The notes beneath the pieces are model-generated. The model was not told the DNA's origin. It ran no database searches and worked only from the letters and a program-made list of their open reading frames with translations. Made by a program: the position numbers and the translations under genes. A DNA stretch of 64,000 nt from Rickettsia typhi (GTDB lineage: Bacteria > Pseudomonadota > Alphaproteobacteria > Rickettsiales > Rickettsiaceae), in assembly GCA_945865485.1 (NCBI GenBank), contig CAMBEC010000006.1, positions 1-64,000 on the forward strand, in the 5' to 3' direction. Position 1 is the first letter of the stretch. The number at the start of each line of letters is the position of its first letter. Shown in pieces: positions 29,146 to 38,045 of this stretch.

Positions 29146-30273
29146 TTATACTTTAAATTTTTTGTTTATCATACTCCCATCAATACTAATGGTCATTTCC
29201 TCAACTAGTTCGTCCTTAAAATTTATTTTCCTATCTTGCACAGCATAATCAAGAAAATTATATAGATTTTTTGCATATAGCCTCGAACTATCCCCAGCAA
29301 TTTTTGTTGCCAGATTGCTCCATGCAACAATTTTTACTCCCTTTTTCACTAACACTTTGTCTTCTACAGAATCTTCGACATTGCCCCCAGAAGAAGCAGC
29401 CATGTCAACTATAACTGAACCAGGTCTCATTTTTGCAACCATATCTTTGGTAATGAGTAACGGCGCTTTCTTGCCCGGAATTTGAGCAGTAGTAATGACA
29501 ATATCAAACTTATCTATTATTTGATTAAGGAACCTTTCTTGGATCGCTGCAAAGTCACGAGATACTTCTTTTGCATAACCAGTTTTATCTTCAGAATCAG
29601 TCATTAGTTCAGAAGGATATACAAATTTAGCACCCAAACTTTCAGCCTGCTCTTTTGTTGCCAGCCTAACATCATAAGCTGAAACAACAGACCCTAGCCT
29701 TTTTGCTGTAGCAATTGCTTGCAGTCCAGCAACACCGATACCAAGAACGAGTGTTTTTGCTGGGTTAATTGTTCCAGCAGCGGTCATCATCATTGGGAAT
29801 GCTCTATCAAAATAATAGCTAGCTTCAATCACTGCCCGATAACCAGCAAGATTACTCTGGGACGAAAGAGCGTCCATTCCTTGAGCTTTTGTAACCCTTG
29901 GCACCAGCTCCATAGCAACAGTTGAAAGCTTTCTTGACGCAGCTTTTTCTAAGTATTCTATATTTGAATATGGCGACATGAGTCCTATTATCGTCGCCCC
30001 TTCTTTTGCCATATCTATTTCGTTGAACTGGTCTATAAGCGGCGTAGGCTGTACTTTTAAAATAATATCTGCATCAGATAATATCTCAAGCATAACCGAA
30101 GAAACTGCTGCACCAGCATTTTCATAATCAACGTCTAAAAAATTGGCTCCAATTCCTATGCCCCTCTCGACGAACACCCTATAACCTTTTTTGACATATA
30201 GTTTTACTATGTCAGGAGTGATGGCTGTTCTAGCTTCGCCTTTTTCCCGTTCTTTAATTGCCGCAATCTTCAT
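29146..30273 (-). CDS. pntAA: NAD(P) transhydrogenase subunit alpha, part 1
   Basis: Soluble NAD(H)-binding domain I of the transhydrogenase, related to alanine dehydrogenase. The product is 375 residues. Features are the start MKIAAIKEREKGEARTAITP, NPAKTLVLGIGVAGLQAIAT (Rossmann nucleotide loop), SVVSAYDVRLATKEQAESLG and VIVDMAASSGGNVE. First gene of the pntAA-pntAB-pntB operon on the minus strand, divergent from lolA with 92 bases between them, which probably holds both promoters. Confidence 0.97.
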   Translation of the reverse strand: MKIAAIKEREKGEARTAITPDIVKLYVKKGYRVFVERGIGIGANFLDVDYENAGAAVSSVMLEILSDADIILKVQPTPLIDQFNEIDMAKEGATIIGLMSPYSNIEYLEKAASRKLSTVAMELVPRVTKAQGMDALSSQSNLAGYRAVIEASYYFDRAFPMMMTAAGTINPAKTLVLGIGVAGLQAIATAKRLGSVVSAYDVRLATKEQAESLGAKFVYPSELMTDSEDKTGYAKEVSRDFAAIQERFLNQIIDKFDIVITTAQIPGKKAPLLITKDMVAKMRPGSVIVDMAASSGGNVEDSVEDKVLVKKGVKIVAWSNLATKIAGDSSRLYAKNLYNFLDYAVQDRKINFKDELVEEMTISIDGSMINKKFKV

Positions 30274-30365
30274 TGTATAATAATTTCAACTAAATTTATT
30301 CTTGAAGTTATACTACCCATTCCTTATCATGTGAACATCAATTTCACCTTAAAAAGCAGATTTTT

Positions 30366-31031
30366 ATGCGCATTAACACAAGTAAGACACATTTAATACC
30401 ATTTTCCATCATGAAATATATGATATTAATGTTATTACTAACATCAACTCACTTCGCAAGCGCTGCTGATATTTCGGAAGAAATTAAATCTTATATAAGT
30501 AGCATTAAATCAATTGCAGTTGAATTTATTCAGGAAGATAGTACAGGCAGACTAGCTGAAGGCATGCTTATTATTGATAAGCCTTATAAATTTAGGTGTA
30601 ATTACTACGAACCATTTCCGATTGTTATTGTTGGTAATAAAAACTATGTCTCTGTTTATGATTACGAAATGGGACACCTTAGTAGAATCAAAGCAAATGA
30701 AAATATCTTTAATTTTTTGCTAGTTGATAAAGTCAGTTTTGATAACCAATTTGAAATTTTATCTGCAAAACAAAATAATAATAGCTACGTTCTACGCTTA
30801 AAAAATCACGATTTAAACAAAATTAGTGAAATTTGGTTTGATAAAAAAAATAAAAATATCCAAAAAATGCAAATATTCGAAGAGAATAATAATATAACTC
30901 TCACATTTGGGAATACTATGCAAATTGGCAATATATCCAGCAGCTTATTTATAATGAAAGATCCAGAGGTTTTTGGTACACCTGATAGATTCACTAAGGC
31001 AGAGCTCGAAACAAAGTTTAAGAAATTATAA
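30366..31031 (+). CDS. lolA: LolA-like outer-membrane lipoprotein carrier
   Basis: Periplasmic chaperone that carries lipoproteins from LolCDE to the outer membrane. The product is 221 residues. A Sec signal is seen as MKYMILMLLLTSTHFASA (from an internal Met at 30411), so the reading from ATG 30366 has a long 15-residue leader before it. The actual start could be 30411. The mature part shows the LolA pattern: VEFIQEDSTGRLAEGMLIID, KPYKFRCNYYEP and later beta strands with a hydrophobic cavity. A palindrome at 31073-31100 may end the transcript. Confidence 0.85.
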   Translation: MRINTSKTHLIPFSIMKYMILMLLLTSTHFASAADISEEIKSYISSIKSIAVEFIQEDSTGRLAEGMLIIDKPYKFRCNYYEPFPIVIVGNKNYVSVYDYEMGHLSRIKANENIFNFLLVDKVSFDNQFEILSAKQNNNSYVLRLKNHDLNKISEIWFDKKNKNIQKMQIFEENNNITLTFGNTMQIGNISSSLFIMKDPEVFGTPDRFTKAELETKFKKL

Positions 31032-31072
31032 CACTTACAAGAGCTCCTAAATCTTCAAAAATATAATCTGGC

Positions 31073-31100
31073 CATTATATAATCATTATATAATAATGGA
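31073..31100. repeat. AT-rich near-perfect palindrome after lolA
   Basis: CCATTATATAATCATTATATAATAATGG, outer CCATTAT / ATAATGG pairing with small central mismatches. It lies between lolA and the SRP RNA promoter. Possibly the lolA transcript end; no T-tract follows. Confidence 0.5.
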
Positions 31101-31119
31101 TAATGATGTAAAATATGGC

Positions 31120-31148
31120 TTGATTGAGCGTACTAAAACAACTATCTT
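31120..31148 (+). promoter_or_regulatory. Sigma70-type promoter of the SRP RNA
   Basis: -35 TTGATT (31120-31125), 17-base spacer, -10 TATCTT (31143-31148). The predicted start, about 6 bases downstream, coincides with the first paired base of the SRP RNA stem (31154). Confidence 0.65.
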
Positions 31149-31153
31149 TATCC

Positions 31154-31243
31154 ATGGCTAGTATTGGGCGTATGCTTTGTTTAGTTGGTCAGATCCGAAA
31201 GGAAGCAGCCAGAGCATTTTGTAAACGGGTCGGTACTAGCTAT
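31154..31243 (+). ncRNA. ffs: Small bacterial SRP RNA (4.5S type)
   Basis: RNA of the signal recognition particle; with Ffh it delivers membrane proteins to SecYEG. The conserved apical domain is visible as GGTCAGATCCGAAAGGAAGC followed by AGCC (31187-31210), matching the 4.5S core GGTCAGGTCCGGAAGGAAGCAGCC with two changes. The ends pair: ATGGCTAGTAT (31154-31164) with GTACTAGCTAT (31233-31243), allowing G-U pairs. Its place just upstream of dnaX is usual in alphaproteobacteria. Exact ends are uncertain by a few bases. Confidence 0.93.
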
Positions 31244-31349
31244 ATAGCTTCTTAGTCTGAGTTAGGAAACGCTAATTTCAAGTGTCCTACTCAAGTTTTT
31301 TGCTGTTCGCATAGTAAATTGATCTAAAATCTAGTAGTTTAGCAAGTTC

Positions 31350-32879
31350 ATGTCAGAAGAAAGTTTAAAATACATACCCTTTGCTCGCAAGTATAGATCG
31401 ACCAATTTTTCTGAGTTGATGGGGCAAGAAGTTTTAGTAAAAACTCTGTCTTACTGTATTGCAAATAATCGTTTAGCATCAGCTTATTTACTCACTGGTA
31501 TTAGAGGAGTTGGCAAAACTTCCTCAGCGCGCATAATTGCAAAAACTGTAAATTGTACCGATCTGAGCAGCCATGGAGAACAAATTGCACCTTGTGAAAA
31601 ATGCAAAAATTGTATTAGTTGTACCAAACAAAATCATCCAGATATTATTGAGATAGATGCGGCTAGTAGAACTGGTGTTGATGATATCAGAGAAATAATT
31701 GAAAGTAGTGAATATAAGCCGCTTTTAGGCGCTTATAAATTCTTTATTATTGATGAGATTCACATGCTTTCAAAAAGCGCGTTTAATGCGCTCCTTAAAG
31801 TTATAGAAGAACCACCACCGCATGTAATTTTTATTTTTGCAACAACTGAAGTGCAAAAAATTCCACTTACCGTAATCTCAAGATGTCAGAGATATGATCT
31901 TAGGAGACTTTCTTACGAGGAAATTCAAACCTTGCTCAGGAAAATTGCTCAAAAAGAAAATATTAAATTTGAAGAAGAAGCTTTAAAAATTATTGCAAGT
32001 AAATCTGAAGGTTCTGCTCGCGATGCTGTTGCTATGATAGATCAAGCAGCCTCGTATCTAAACCAGCAAAGCGATTCAGATTTAATTACTGCTGAACTTG
32101 TCGGCAAAATGCTTGGTCTATTACGTGCAAATATCATCATTGAATTTACACAATTGATTATTGCTAATGCTCCTGGTAGAGCAATAGACTTATTAAGCGA
32201 GATTTACGCAGAGGCTAATAGTTTAGAATATTTTGTTCAGGTTATGGCCGATTTTATAGCAGAACTTTGTAAATCAAAAGTTATTCCAAATTATCATAAC
32301 CCTTTATATCAAGATTACTCTAACGAATTATCTAGTATTTTAATTGGCACACCACTTTCCAGATTAACCACTTTGTGGCAAATATTTAGCAATGGTTTGC
32401 AGGAAATTAAGCAATCGCACAATGAGCTTGTCACCGCACAAATGATTATCATTAAAGCCATTTACGCCTGTAATTTGCCACTCATTGAGGATATTATAGA
32501 TCCTGACAAAATTATTTCCCCAGCCGCTCAAGAAAGCAAGAACAGTGTATTTGATTTTCTAAAATTCTGTTATCAACAAAAAGAGATGGAAACATATTAC
32601 TTATTATTAAATGAAGTAGGGATTCCAAAATTTCAAGATTTACAGATAGAGATTGCCTGTAGTAACAAGGATACAAACATACAAGCTAAAAAAATCGAAC
32701 AATTGCTAAATGAATGGTCTGGAAACCAATGGAAAGTTAGTTGTGAAATTCGTCAAAATATTACTACTTTAAAGGATATAATGCTTGAAAAAGTTAGACT
32801 ATCTGAAGATTATCAAGTAATAAAAAATCAATTTCCTGATGCAAATATATCAGATATAATATTGAAAACTGAAAATTAA
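31350..32879 (+). CDS. dnaX: DNA polymerase III subunits gamma/tau
   Basis: Clamp-loader ATPase of the replicase. The product is 509 residues. Domain I has ARKYRSTNFSELMGQE, Walker A GIRGVGKTSSAR and the zinc-binding cluster CEKCKNCISC. Walker B is IIDEIHMLSKSAFNALLKVI with EEPP, and the sensor 1 and arginine-finger region ISRCQRYDLRRLS follows. After about residue 370 the protein is divergent, as is usual for the tau part. No ribosomal-frameshift signal was identified. It starts 106 bases after the SRP RNA and is followed by ybaB (16 bases) and recR, a conserved order. Confidence 0.96.
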   Translation: MSEESLKYIPFARKYRSTNFSELMGQEVLVKTLSYCIANNRLASAYLLTGIRGVGKTSSARIIAKTVNCTDLSSHGEQIAPCEKCKNCISCTKQNHPDIIEIDAASRTGVDDIREIIESSEYKPLLGAYKFFIIDEIHMLSKSAFNALLKVIEEPPPHVIFIFATTEVQKIPLTVISRCQRYDLRRLSYEEIQTLLRKIAQKENIKFEEEALKIIASKSEGSARDAVAMIDQAASYLNQQSDSDLITAELVGKMLGLLRANIIIEFTQLIIANAPGRAIDLLSEIYAEANSLEYFVQVMADFIAELCKSKVIPNYHNPLYQDYSNELSSILIGTPLSRLTTLWQIFSNGLQEIKQSHNELVTAQMIIIKAIYACNLPLIEDIIDPDKIISPAAQESKNSVFDFLKFCYQQKEMETYYLLLNEVGIPKFQDLQIEIACSNKDTNIQAKKIEQLLNEWSGNQWKVSCEIRQNITTLKDIMLEKVRLSEDYQVIKNQFPDANISDIILKTEN

Positions 32880-32895
32880 AACTCAAGAGGAAGCA

Positions 32896-33213
32896 ATGAA
32901 TATTAATCAGCTTATGAAGCAAGCTCAGGTTATGCAGAAAAAAATGAAAGAAATGCAAGAAGAGATTGCTTCAAAACAATATATTGGCAAATCCGGCGGT
33001 GGACTAGTTACAGTATCTATGAGTGGTAGCGGCGAGATGCTTAAAGCATCTTTGGATCCTTCTTTGTTAAAAGCAGACGAGAAAGAAATGCTTGAAGATC
33101 TTATTGTAGCAGCTCATAACGATGCAAAAGCCAAAGCTGATGAAGATTCAAAAAGCAATATGTCTAATGCATTTGGCGACCTTGGAAAATTACCACCAGG
33201 CTTTGGGTTTTAG
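32896..33213 (+). CDS. ybaB: YbaB/EbfC nucleoid-associated protein
   Basis: Small dimeric DNA-binding protein. The product is 105 residues. It opens with a helical QLMKQAQVMQKKMKEMQEEI, followed by GKSGGGLVTVSMSGSGEMLK and ends GDLGKLPPGFGF, all typical of the family. It has an AAGAGGAAG ribosome-binding site. It lies between dnaX and recR as in most bacteria, and the proximity to recR suggests a link to recombination. Confidence 0.95.
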   Translation: MNINQLMKQAQVMQKKMKEMQEEIASKQYIGKSGGGLVTVSMSGSGEMLKASLDPSLLKADEKEMLEDLIVAAHNDAKAKADEDSKSNMSNAFGDLGKLPPGFGF

Positions 33214-33240
33214 GAATTTTTTAAAGAGAATTTCTTAGTT

Positions 33241-33261
33241 ATCCTGAACTTATTTCAGGAT
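33241..33261. repeat. ATCCTGAA...TTTCAGGAT palindrome
   Basis: Short inverted repeat ATCCTGAACTTATTTCAGGAT between ybaB and recR. It resembles the hairpins at 43702-43728 and 54068-54098. Being within the operon it may be a read-through element. Confidence 0.6.
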
Positions 33262-33284
33262 CTAATCAAATAACTTATTTCAGC

Positions 33285-33896
33285 ATGAATTTAAGTATGC
33301 GTAAAACATCGGGACTCGATCAACTTATTTATTTATTTTCTAAGCTTCCTGGCCTTGGTAATCGCTCTGCGCGAAGAATAGTATTGCATTTATTACAAGA
33401 TAAGGATTTACGCATGCGAGCACTGATTCAGGGCTTAGAAGATGCATCTGCTCAACTTACTAATTGCCAACTTTGTGGCAATATTGACTATACTGAAATT
33501 TGCGGTATTTGTTCAAATGAATCTAGAAACGATTCCATAATAGCAGTTGTAGAAACTGTAGCAGAGCTTTGGGCAATCGAACGCAGTGAGATATTTCGTG
33601 GTAGGTACCACGTTCTTGGAGCAACTATTTCTGCATCCAACAATCGTAACCCAAATGACTTAAGGTTACCAGAACTTCTAGAACGATGTAATAAAAACAA
33701 AACATCGGAACTTATCATCGCCACCAACTCTACATTAGAAGGTCAAACTACTGCTTACTTTATCACAGAGTATTTCAGGAATAGTTCAATCCACATCTCA
33801 CGCTTAGCAAGCGGTATACCCATTGGTGGAGAACTTGATTATCTTGACGAAGGCACCTTATCTGCTGCGCTTGAAAGCAGAAGAAAATTTAATTGA
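33285..33896 (+). CDS. recR: Recombination mediator protein RecR
   Basis: Acts with RecF/RecO to load RecA onto gaps. The product is 203 residues. Visible are the HhH segment [14 protein letters not shown] and the zinc finger [16 protein letters not shown]. The Toprim core follows with [16 protein letters not shown] and [20 protein letters not shown]. It ends with [20 protein letters not shown], the highly conserved region before the C-terminus. The start ATG at 33285 is chosen; an alternative ATG is at 33297. The 3' half of this gene is also found as a decayed copy at 37520-37876. Confidence 0.96.
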   Translation: MNLSMRKTSGLDQLIYLFSKLPGLGNRSARRIVLHLLQDKDLRMRALIQGLEDASAQLTNCQLCGNIDYTEICGICSNESRNDSIIAVVETVAELWAIERSEIFRGRYHVLGATISASNNRNPNDLRLPELLERCNKNKTSELIIATNSTLEGQTTAYFITEYFRNSSIHISRLASGIPIGGELDYLDEGTLSAALESRRKFN

Positions 33897-34053
33897 TTAT
33901 ACCTGAAACAGTTGGTTCTATCACATCTGTCGTAAACAGAAAATATCATGTTATTTGCTTCTTTTTAAATATCATCTTATTTACACGCAACAATAAATAA
34001 TAGGCCAAAAAAAATTAAATTACGCGGATGAAATTTTAAAGGAGGAAAAAAGT

Positions 34054-34623
34054 ATGCGCATTGCTGTTTCTGGTACACATTTTATGGGTAAAAGTACGCT
34101 TATTGAAGATTTTATTAAAAAATATCCTTCTTATAGATGTGAAATTGAACCATATTATAAATTACAAGATGAAAAAATAATTGAGTTATCATTGGAACCA
34201 GATCTTGATAGTTTTATAGAGCAATTAGATTATAGTATTAATCAACTAAATGACTGTGCAAATGAAGAAAATATCATATTTGATAGATGTCCAGTTGATT
34301 TTGTAGCTTACGCAATGTGCTCATTAGATCAGGATTCTATTGATATAAATGATAGCGAAGTTTCAGAAAGATTCTCTGAAATCAAATTAGCGTTAAATCA
34401 TTTAGATTTAATCGCTTTTTTGCCGATATCTAAAGAAAATTCTATAGAATATATTGAAGAAAATCCGACTTATCGTAAAGCAGCAGATAAAATTTTTAAA
34501 AAAATATATCGAGATGATATATTTGATATTTTTCCGACCTACGAACATCCGAAAATAATCGAAATTTCTGGTAACCGGGCAGAACGGATAAAAAAATTAG
34601 AAAGTTTTTTAATTCAATTTTAG
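34054..34623 (+). CDS. P-loop NTPase/kinase-like protein
   Basis: Product of 189 residues with Walker A GTHFMGKST (residues 7-15) and a Walker B-like ENIIFDRCPVDFVAYAMC. The latter fits the AAA_28 / nucleotide-kinase-like pattern FDRxPxDxxAY, so this may be a small-molecule kinase. The rest is helical and acidic. A very strong ribosome-binding site (AAAGGAGGAAAA) precedes ATG 34054. It lies in the accessory stretch between recR and the ankyrin gene. Substrate and role unknown. Confidence 0.75.
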   Translation: MRIAVSGTHFMGKSTLIEDFIKKYPSYRCEIEPYYKLQDEKIIELSLEPDLDSFIEQLDYSINQLNDCANEENIIFDRCPVDFVAYAMCSLDQDSIDINDSEVSERFSEIKLALNHLDLIAFLPISKENSIEYIEENPTYRKAADKIFKKIYRDDIFDIFPTYEHPKIIEISGNRAERIKKLESFLIQF

Positions 34624-34727
34624 TTCTTGACGCTTAAGGCAGTATCAAGGCCTTTAGGAATATTACAGCACTTGAAGATGTTAATAAATCTAGTCTCTAT
34701 CTTTTATTGATATTGACTAGTTTATTT

Positions 34728-37346
34728 CTATAAATCACCATTTGCACCATAGTCATAATCGTCTTCACCTACCAAATTCATCTCGTGATTATAGTGGTCA
34801 TTGCCTCCAAATCCAGGATATAAATGCGGGTTAATTTGTTTATTTGCATATTCCACTAAATCTCTCATTGCAAAACCACTAAAATTATCAAGGCGATTAT
34901 TTTCTACTAATTTGGAGAAGAAGTTACAAACCATATAATCTGCTTTTAGAGAGTTTATATCGGCATCAAATTCTATTATCTTTTTTTCTTTTGCATAATC
35001 TACGACTTGTAAAACAGCATATTTAACACCACTATAAGCATCGTAATCTTCACCACGTAGCATACTTGGAACCATATTACCAAAATTATTCTGTACAATT
35101 TTGCATAAATTAATTATGAAATTCTTGCAATACAGGTCAGAATGTAGCTTATATTCATATTTATTGTTATTATAGACAACAATATTGATCAGGCCCTCTT
35201 TACCAGGAATAGAAGCACCATAATTATCGTATTTTGAGCCATAACCATTCTCTAAACACTTTAGGTCTGCTGACTTTTCTATGTTTTCCCTCATTAAACC
35301 TGTTATACCTTCAACAAGTTCTTGTTGCTGAAAAATTAACTCCAAAATTTTATCTTCTAGATTAAAAGATTCAGGTTGCCCTTCCGGTTTATTTGAAGAA
35401 TTACTGGAATTAGATACTTCTTCGTGAGAGTCTTTTGCTAGTAATTTATAGAATAGATTATAATCCTTTTCATTTTCATACTCGAATGCATCTAACATCT
35501 CTAGAAGAGTATTATGAAAATTTTGAGCGTCTAAGGTATAAATCTTAGACACGTCCTTGCCATTTTCTGTCATTAAATTAGTGAAAGTTTTATAAAACAG
35601 CCCTTTTACTAATTCTGTTGAATTGCTATATTCCTTTGCTGATTTTTTATTTAATAAATCGTACTTGAATCCCTTAACAGCTTCTTGTAACATTTCATTA
35701 GATATTCCAGAGTTTTGCAAAGACTTTACCACTAAATCAGCAAGATCTTTAGCCTTTCTCTGTATCACAAAATCGTCAAAGTTAGTAATGGCTTCAGGTG
35801 CTGTATAAATATTGTTGCTGTCAAGGACTCTATATGTATGAACCAACATTCCCCAAGGGGCACCTATACTCCTAGCTAAATTAGCAATAAAATGATCCAT
35901 GTTATGGCCATTTTCTTTACACTCAAGAAAAACATAAGCTAGTTCCTGGGGAATATACCAAGAATTGTTGTGTACACAATGTACTGAAGAATCGTTTAAG
36001 TTAGAAATCAGACCAACAACTTTCTTTGGAAACTCTGGGTTAGCAACTATTTCCATTGCTAATTCACTAATTGGATCGATAAAGGCTCCTTGAAACTGCC
36101 CAGCATCTTTATATATTTGATCAACTATTCCCGGTATTTTTGCTTGTTCTTTGGCAAATCCTACTAACCTCATAAGGTTATCCGTAATTTCTACCAGGAT
36201 ACTGTCAATATCAATTTTTTTGGAAGAATATTTAGAATGTAATTCTTTTTGCCTTTCTTTAACTGCCCACTCGTTTAATGGAGCATGAACGTTGTTACCA
36301 TCAATTTTGATTGACTGTAATATTACAGGATTTTTTGGTTCATCAGAGCCACATTCTCTAAGTAAATTAATAATTTCCATACCATTTTCTGGCCCAACAA
36401 GAGATATTTTTTCCCTTACAATATCTATCAATTTCTCACCTTGGTTATTTTCATGGTTAATTTTAAAAATAGGTAAGCCACTTTTATCTTGAAGAATTAC
36501 GTATTCCTTGATTAAAGAAGGATTTTTTTTTGCTATTAGCATCAACAAGCTATTTCCTTCCTTATCAACTGCTGCAGTCCAATTTACCTCTACACTATGC
36601 TTTAATAATACATTAATAATCTTTGTATTATTAAATTTCACTGCTTCAGCTAAGTTAGATATAAGGTCCGTTGCATCAATTTTCACTCCTTCCGATAATA
36701 ATTGATCTGCTATCTCAGAATTGTATTTTATGGCTTTAGGAAGAAGTTTTTCTCTATTTTCAATCTTACTAAATTCTGCTTTTAATAAGGTAGATGCAGC
36801 ATCTGAATAAAGTTCTTTATCAGCCAAGTTGTAGTGATAATCTGTTACTTCTACACCAAATTTTACTAACCGCCCTATAAGCTCTGTATTATGGTTAACA
36901 ATCGCCGCTTCTAATAAAGTAACTTCTGCAACTGAATTAGATATTGCAGCTAAAGGGGAATTAATATCAGTTACTTTACTTATTAAAACATCAAAAACTT
37001 CTGATGAGATAGTGTAGAAATTCAGCAGAATATTAACTATAGTTTTTTGATTAATTTCACTATTTGCAAATAGAAAGCTAACCATATCAGTATTACCCCT
37101 ATTCACAGCTGCCGATAATGGATTATTATAGGTATCTTGTAGATTTACTTCCGCTTTATAAGTTAATATAAGTTTTTTAGCAAAATCAAAATTTTGTGAA
37201 TTAATAGCTTGTGTAAGCGGAGTGACAGACGAATCTTTAGGATTGATTTCTGCTCCCTCAGCTATAGCAGCCTCTGCTTCTTCGGAGTTTTTATTCCAAA
37301 TTGCTTGGATTAGCTTATTGTTTAATACTTCTTGATTTTTTGACAT
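34728..37346 (-). CDS. Ankyrin-repeat protein, putative effector
   Basis: An 872-residue protein. The N-terminal third shows degenerate ankyrin repeats, such as TPLTQAINSQNFDFAKKLIL, NPLSAAVNRGNTDMVSFLF, TLLEAAIVNHNTELIGRLVK and NLAEAVKFNNTKIINVLLK. They run to about residue 330. The remaining 540 residues are unrecognised, acidic in the middle, and end in a Tyr/Asp/Gly-rich tail. No signal peptide. Ankyrin proteins of Rickettsiales are often secreted into the host; secretion here is inference. It is convergent with the NTPase gene. Confidence 0.8.
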   Translation of the reverse strand: MSKNQEVLNNKLIQAIWNKNSEEAEAAIAEGAEINPKDSSVTPLTQAINSQNFDFAKKLILTYKAEVNLQDTYNNPLSAAVNRGNTDMVSFLFANSEINQKTIVNILLNFYTISSEVFDVLISKVTDINSPLAAISNSVAEVTLLEAAIVNHNTELIGRLVKFGVEVTDYHYNLADKELYSDAASTLLKAEFSKIENREKLLPKAIKYNSEIADQLLSEGVKIDATDLISNLAEAVKFNNTKIINVLLKHSVEVNWTAAVDKEGNSLLMLIAKKNPSLIKEYVILQDKSGLPIFKINHENNQGEKLIDIVREKISLVGPENGMEIINLLRECGSDEPKNPVILQSIKIDGNNVHAPLNEWAVKERQKELHSKYSSKKIDIDSILVEITDNLMRLVGFAKEQAKIPGIVDQIYKDAGQFQGAFIDPISELAMEIVANPEFPKKVVGLISNLNDSSVHCVHNNSWYIPQELAYVFLECKENGHNMDHFIANLARSIGAPWGMLVHTYRVLDSNNIYTAPEAITNFDDFVIQRKAKDLADLVVKSLQNSGISNEMLQEAVKGFKYDLLNKKSAKEYSNSTELVKGLFYKTFTNLMTENGKDVSKIYTLDAQNFHNTLLEMLDAFEYENEKDYNLFYKLLAKDSHEEVSNSSNSSNKPEGQPESFNLEDKILELIFQQQELVEGITGLMRENIEKSADLKCLENGYGSKYDNYGASIPGKEGLINIVVYNNNKYEYKLHSDLYCKNFIINLCKIVQNNFGNMVPSMLRGEDYDAYSGVKYAVLQVVDYAKEKKIIEFDADINSLKADYMVCNFFSKLVENNRLDNFSGFAMRDLVEYANKQINPHLYPGFGGNDHYNHEMNLVGEDDYDYGANGDL

Positions 37347-38045
37347 TTTATTAAGCCCGTAATTTAAAATAATTATTTAATAACATTAATCTATACGAAT
37401 TAGAAAGTCAATTATATATTAATTTTTATTAACTAATGTGTCTTCGTTCGTCTTAGAAAGACTTTGTTAACCCTTGTTTCTTTAACCAATTATCCCAATC
37501 TACTTAATAGTCCTATATTTTCAAATGTATCTAGAAATGATTCCCTAATAGCAGTTGTAGCAACTGTAGAAGAGCTTTGGGCAATCGAACTTAGTGAAAT
37601 TTTGTGGTGGTATCACGTTTTGGAGCAACTATTTCAGCACCCAGCAATCGTAACCCAAATGACTTAAGGTAACCAGAACTTCTAGTCGGAACTTATTATC
37701 GCCACCCACTCTACATTAGAAGGTCAAAATACTGCTTACTCTATCACAGAGCAGGAATAGCTCAATCCACATCTCTCGCCTAGCAAATGGTATACCCCTT
37801 GGTGGAGAACTTAGATTATCTTGACGAAAGCACCCTATCTGCAGCGCTTGAAAGCAGAAGGAAATTTAGCTGATTAAGAAGCATTAATAGTAACCAAAGT
37901 TTTTTAAGCTAACATTCTATATTACAATTCAATAGACTATTCTGTATAAAATTTATTGCATTACTCATAATTATGGCGCTGTTAACAAATTCAACCCAAA
38001 AGATTTTCACGCCTTTTTAGTCCAATTATAAAACTTCTTGTTCTA
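37347..38045. other. Gene-free stretch holding a recR remnant
   Basis: About 700 bases between the ankyrin gene start and the end of the coiled-coil gene. The first part (37347-37519) is probably the ankyrin gene's promoter region. The middle is a recR fragment (37520-37876). The last 170 bases are AT-rich and show nothing recognisable. Confidence 0.7.
37520..37876 (+). pseudogene. Decayed copy of the recR 3' half
   Basis: Closely similar to 33517-33896 of recR. SRND-S-IAVV-TV-ELWAIE-SE is readable in one frame, but frameshifts follow and the copy lacks about 26 bases after the CTTCTAG segment. It even ends in the same GAAA-TTTA-TGATTA junction around the recR stop, after which the sequences diverge. 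It is non-functional because it lacks the first 78 codons. Its position at the far side of the NTPase-ankyrin stretch is notable. Confidence 0.9.

Noticed and set aside
31350..32879. Programmed frameshift for a short gamma subunit in dnaX
   Set aside because: No A-rich slippery heptamer with a downstream stem was found at the expected place; the whole-length tau-like reading is enough.
37464..37667. 67-codon plus-strand frame containing SRNDSLIAVVATV
   Set aside because: Not a gene of its own; it is the readable part of the decayed recR copy.
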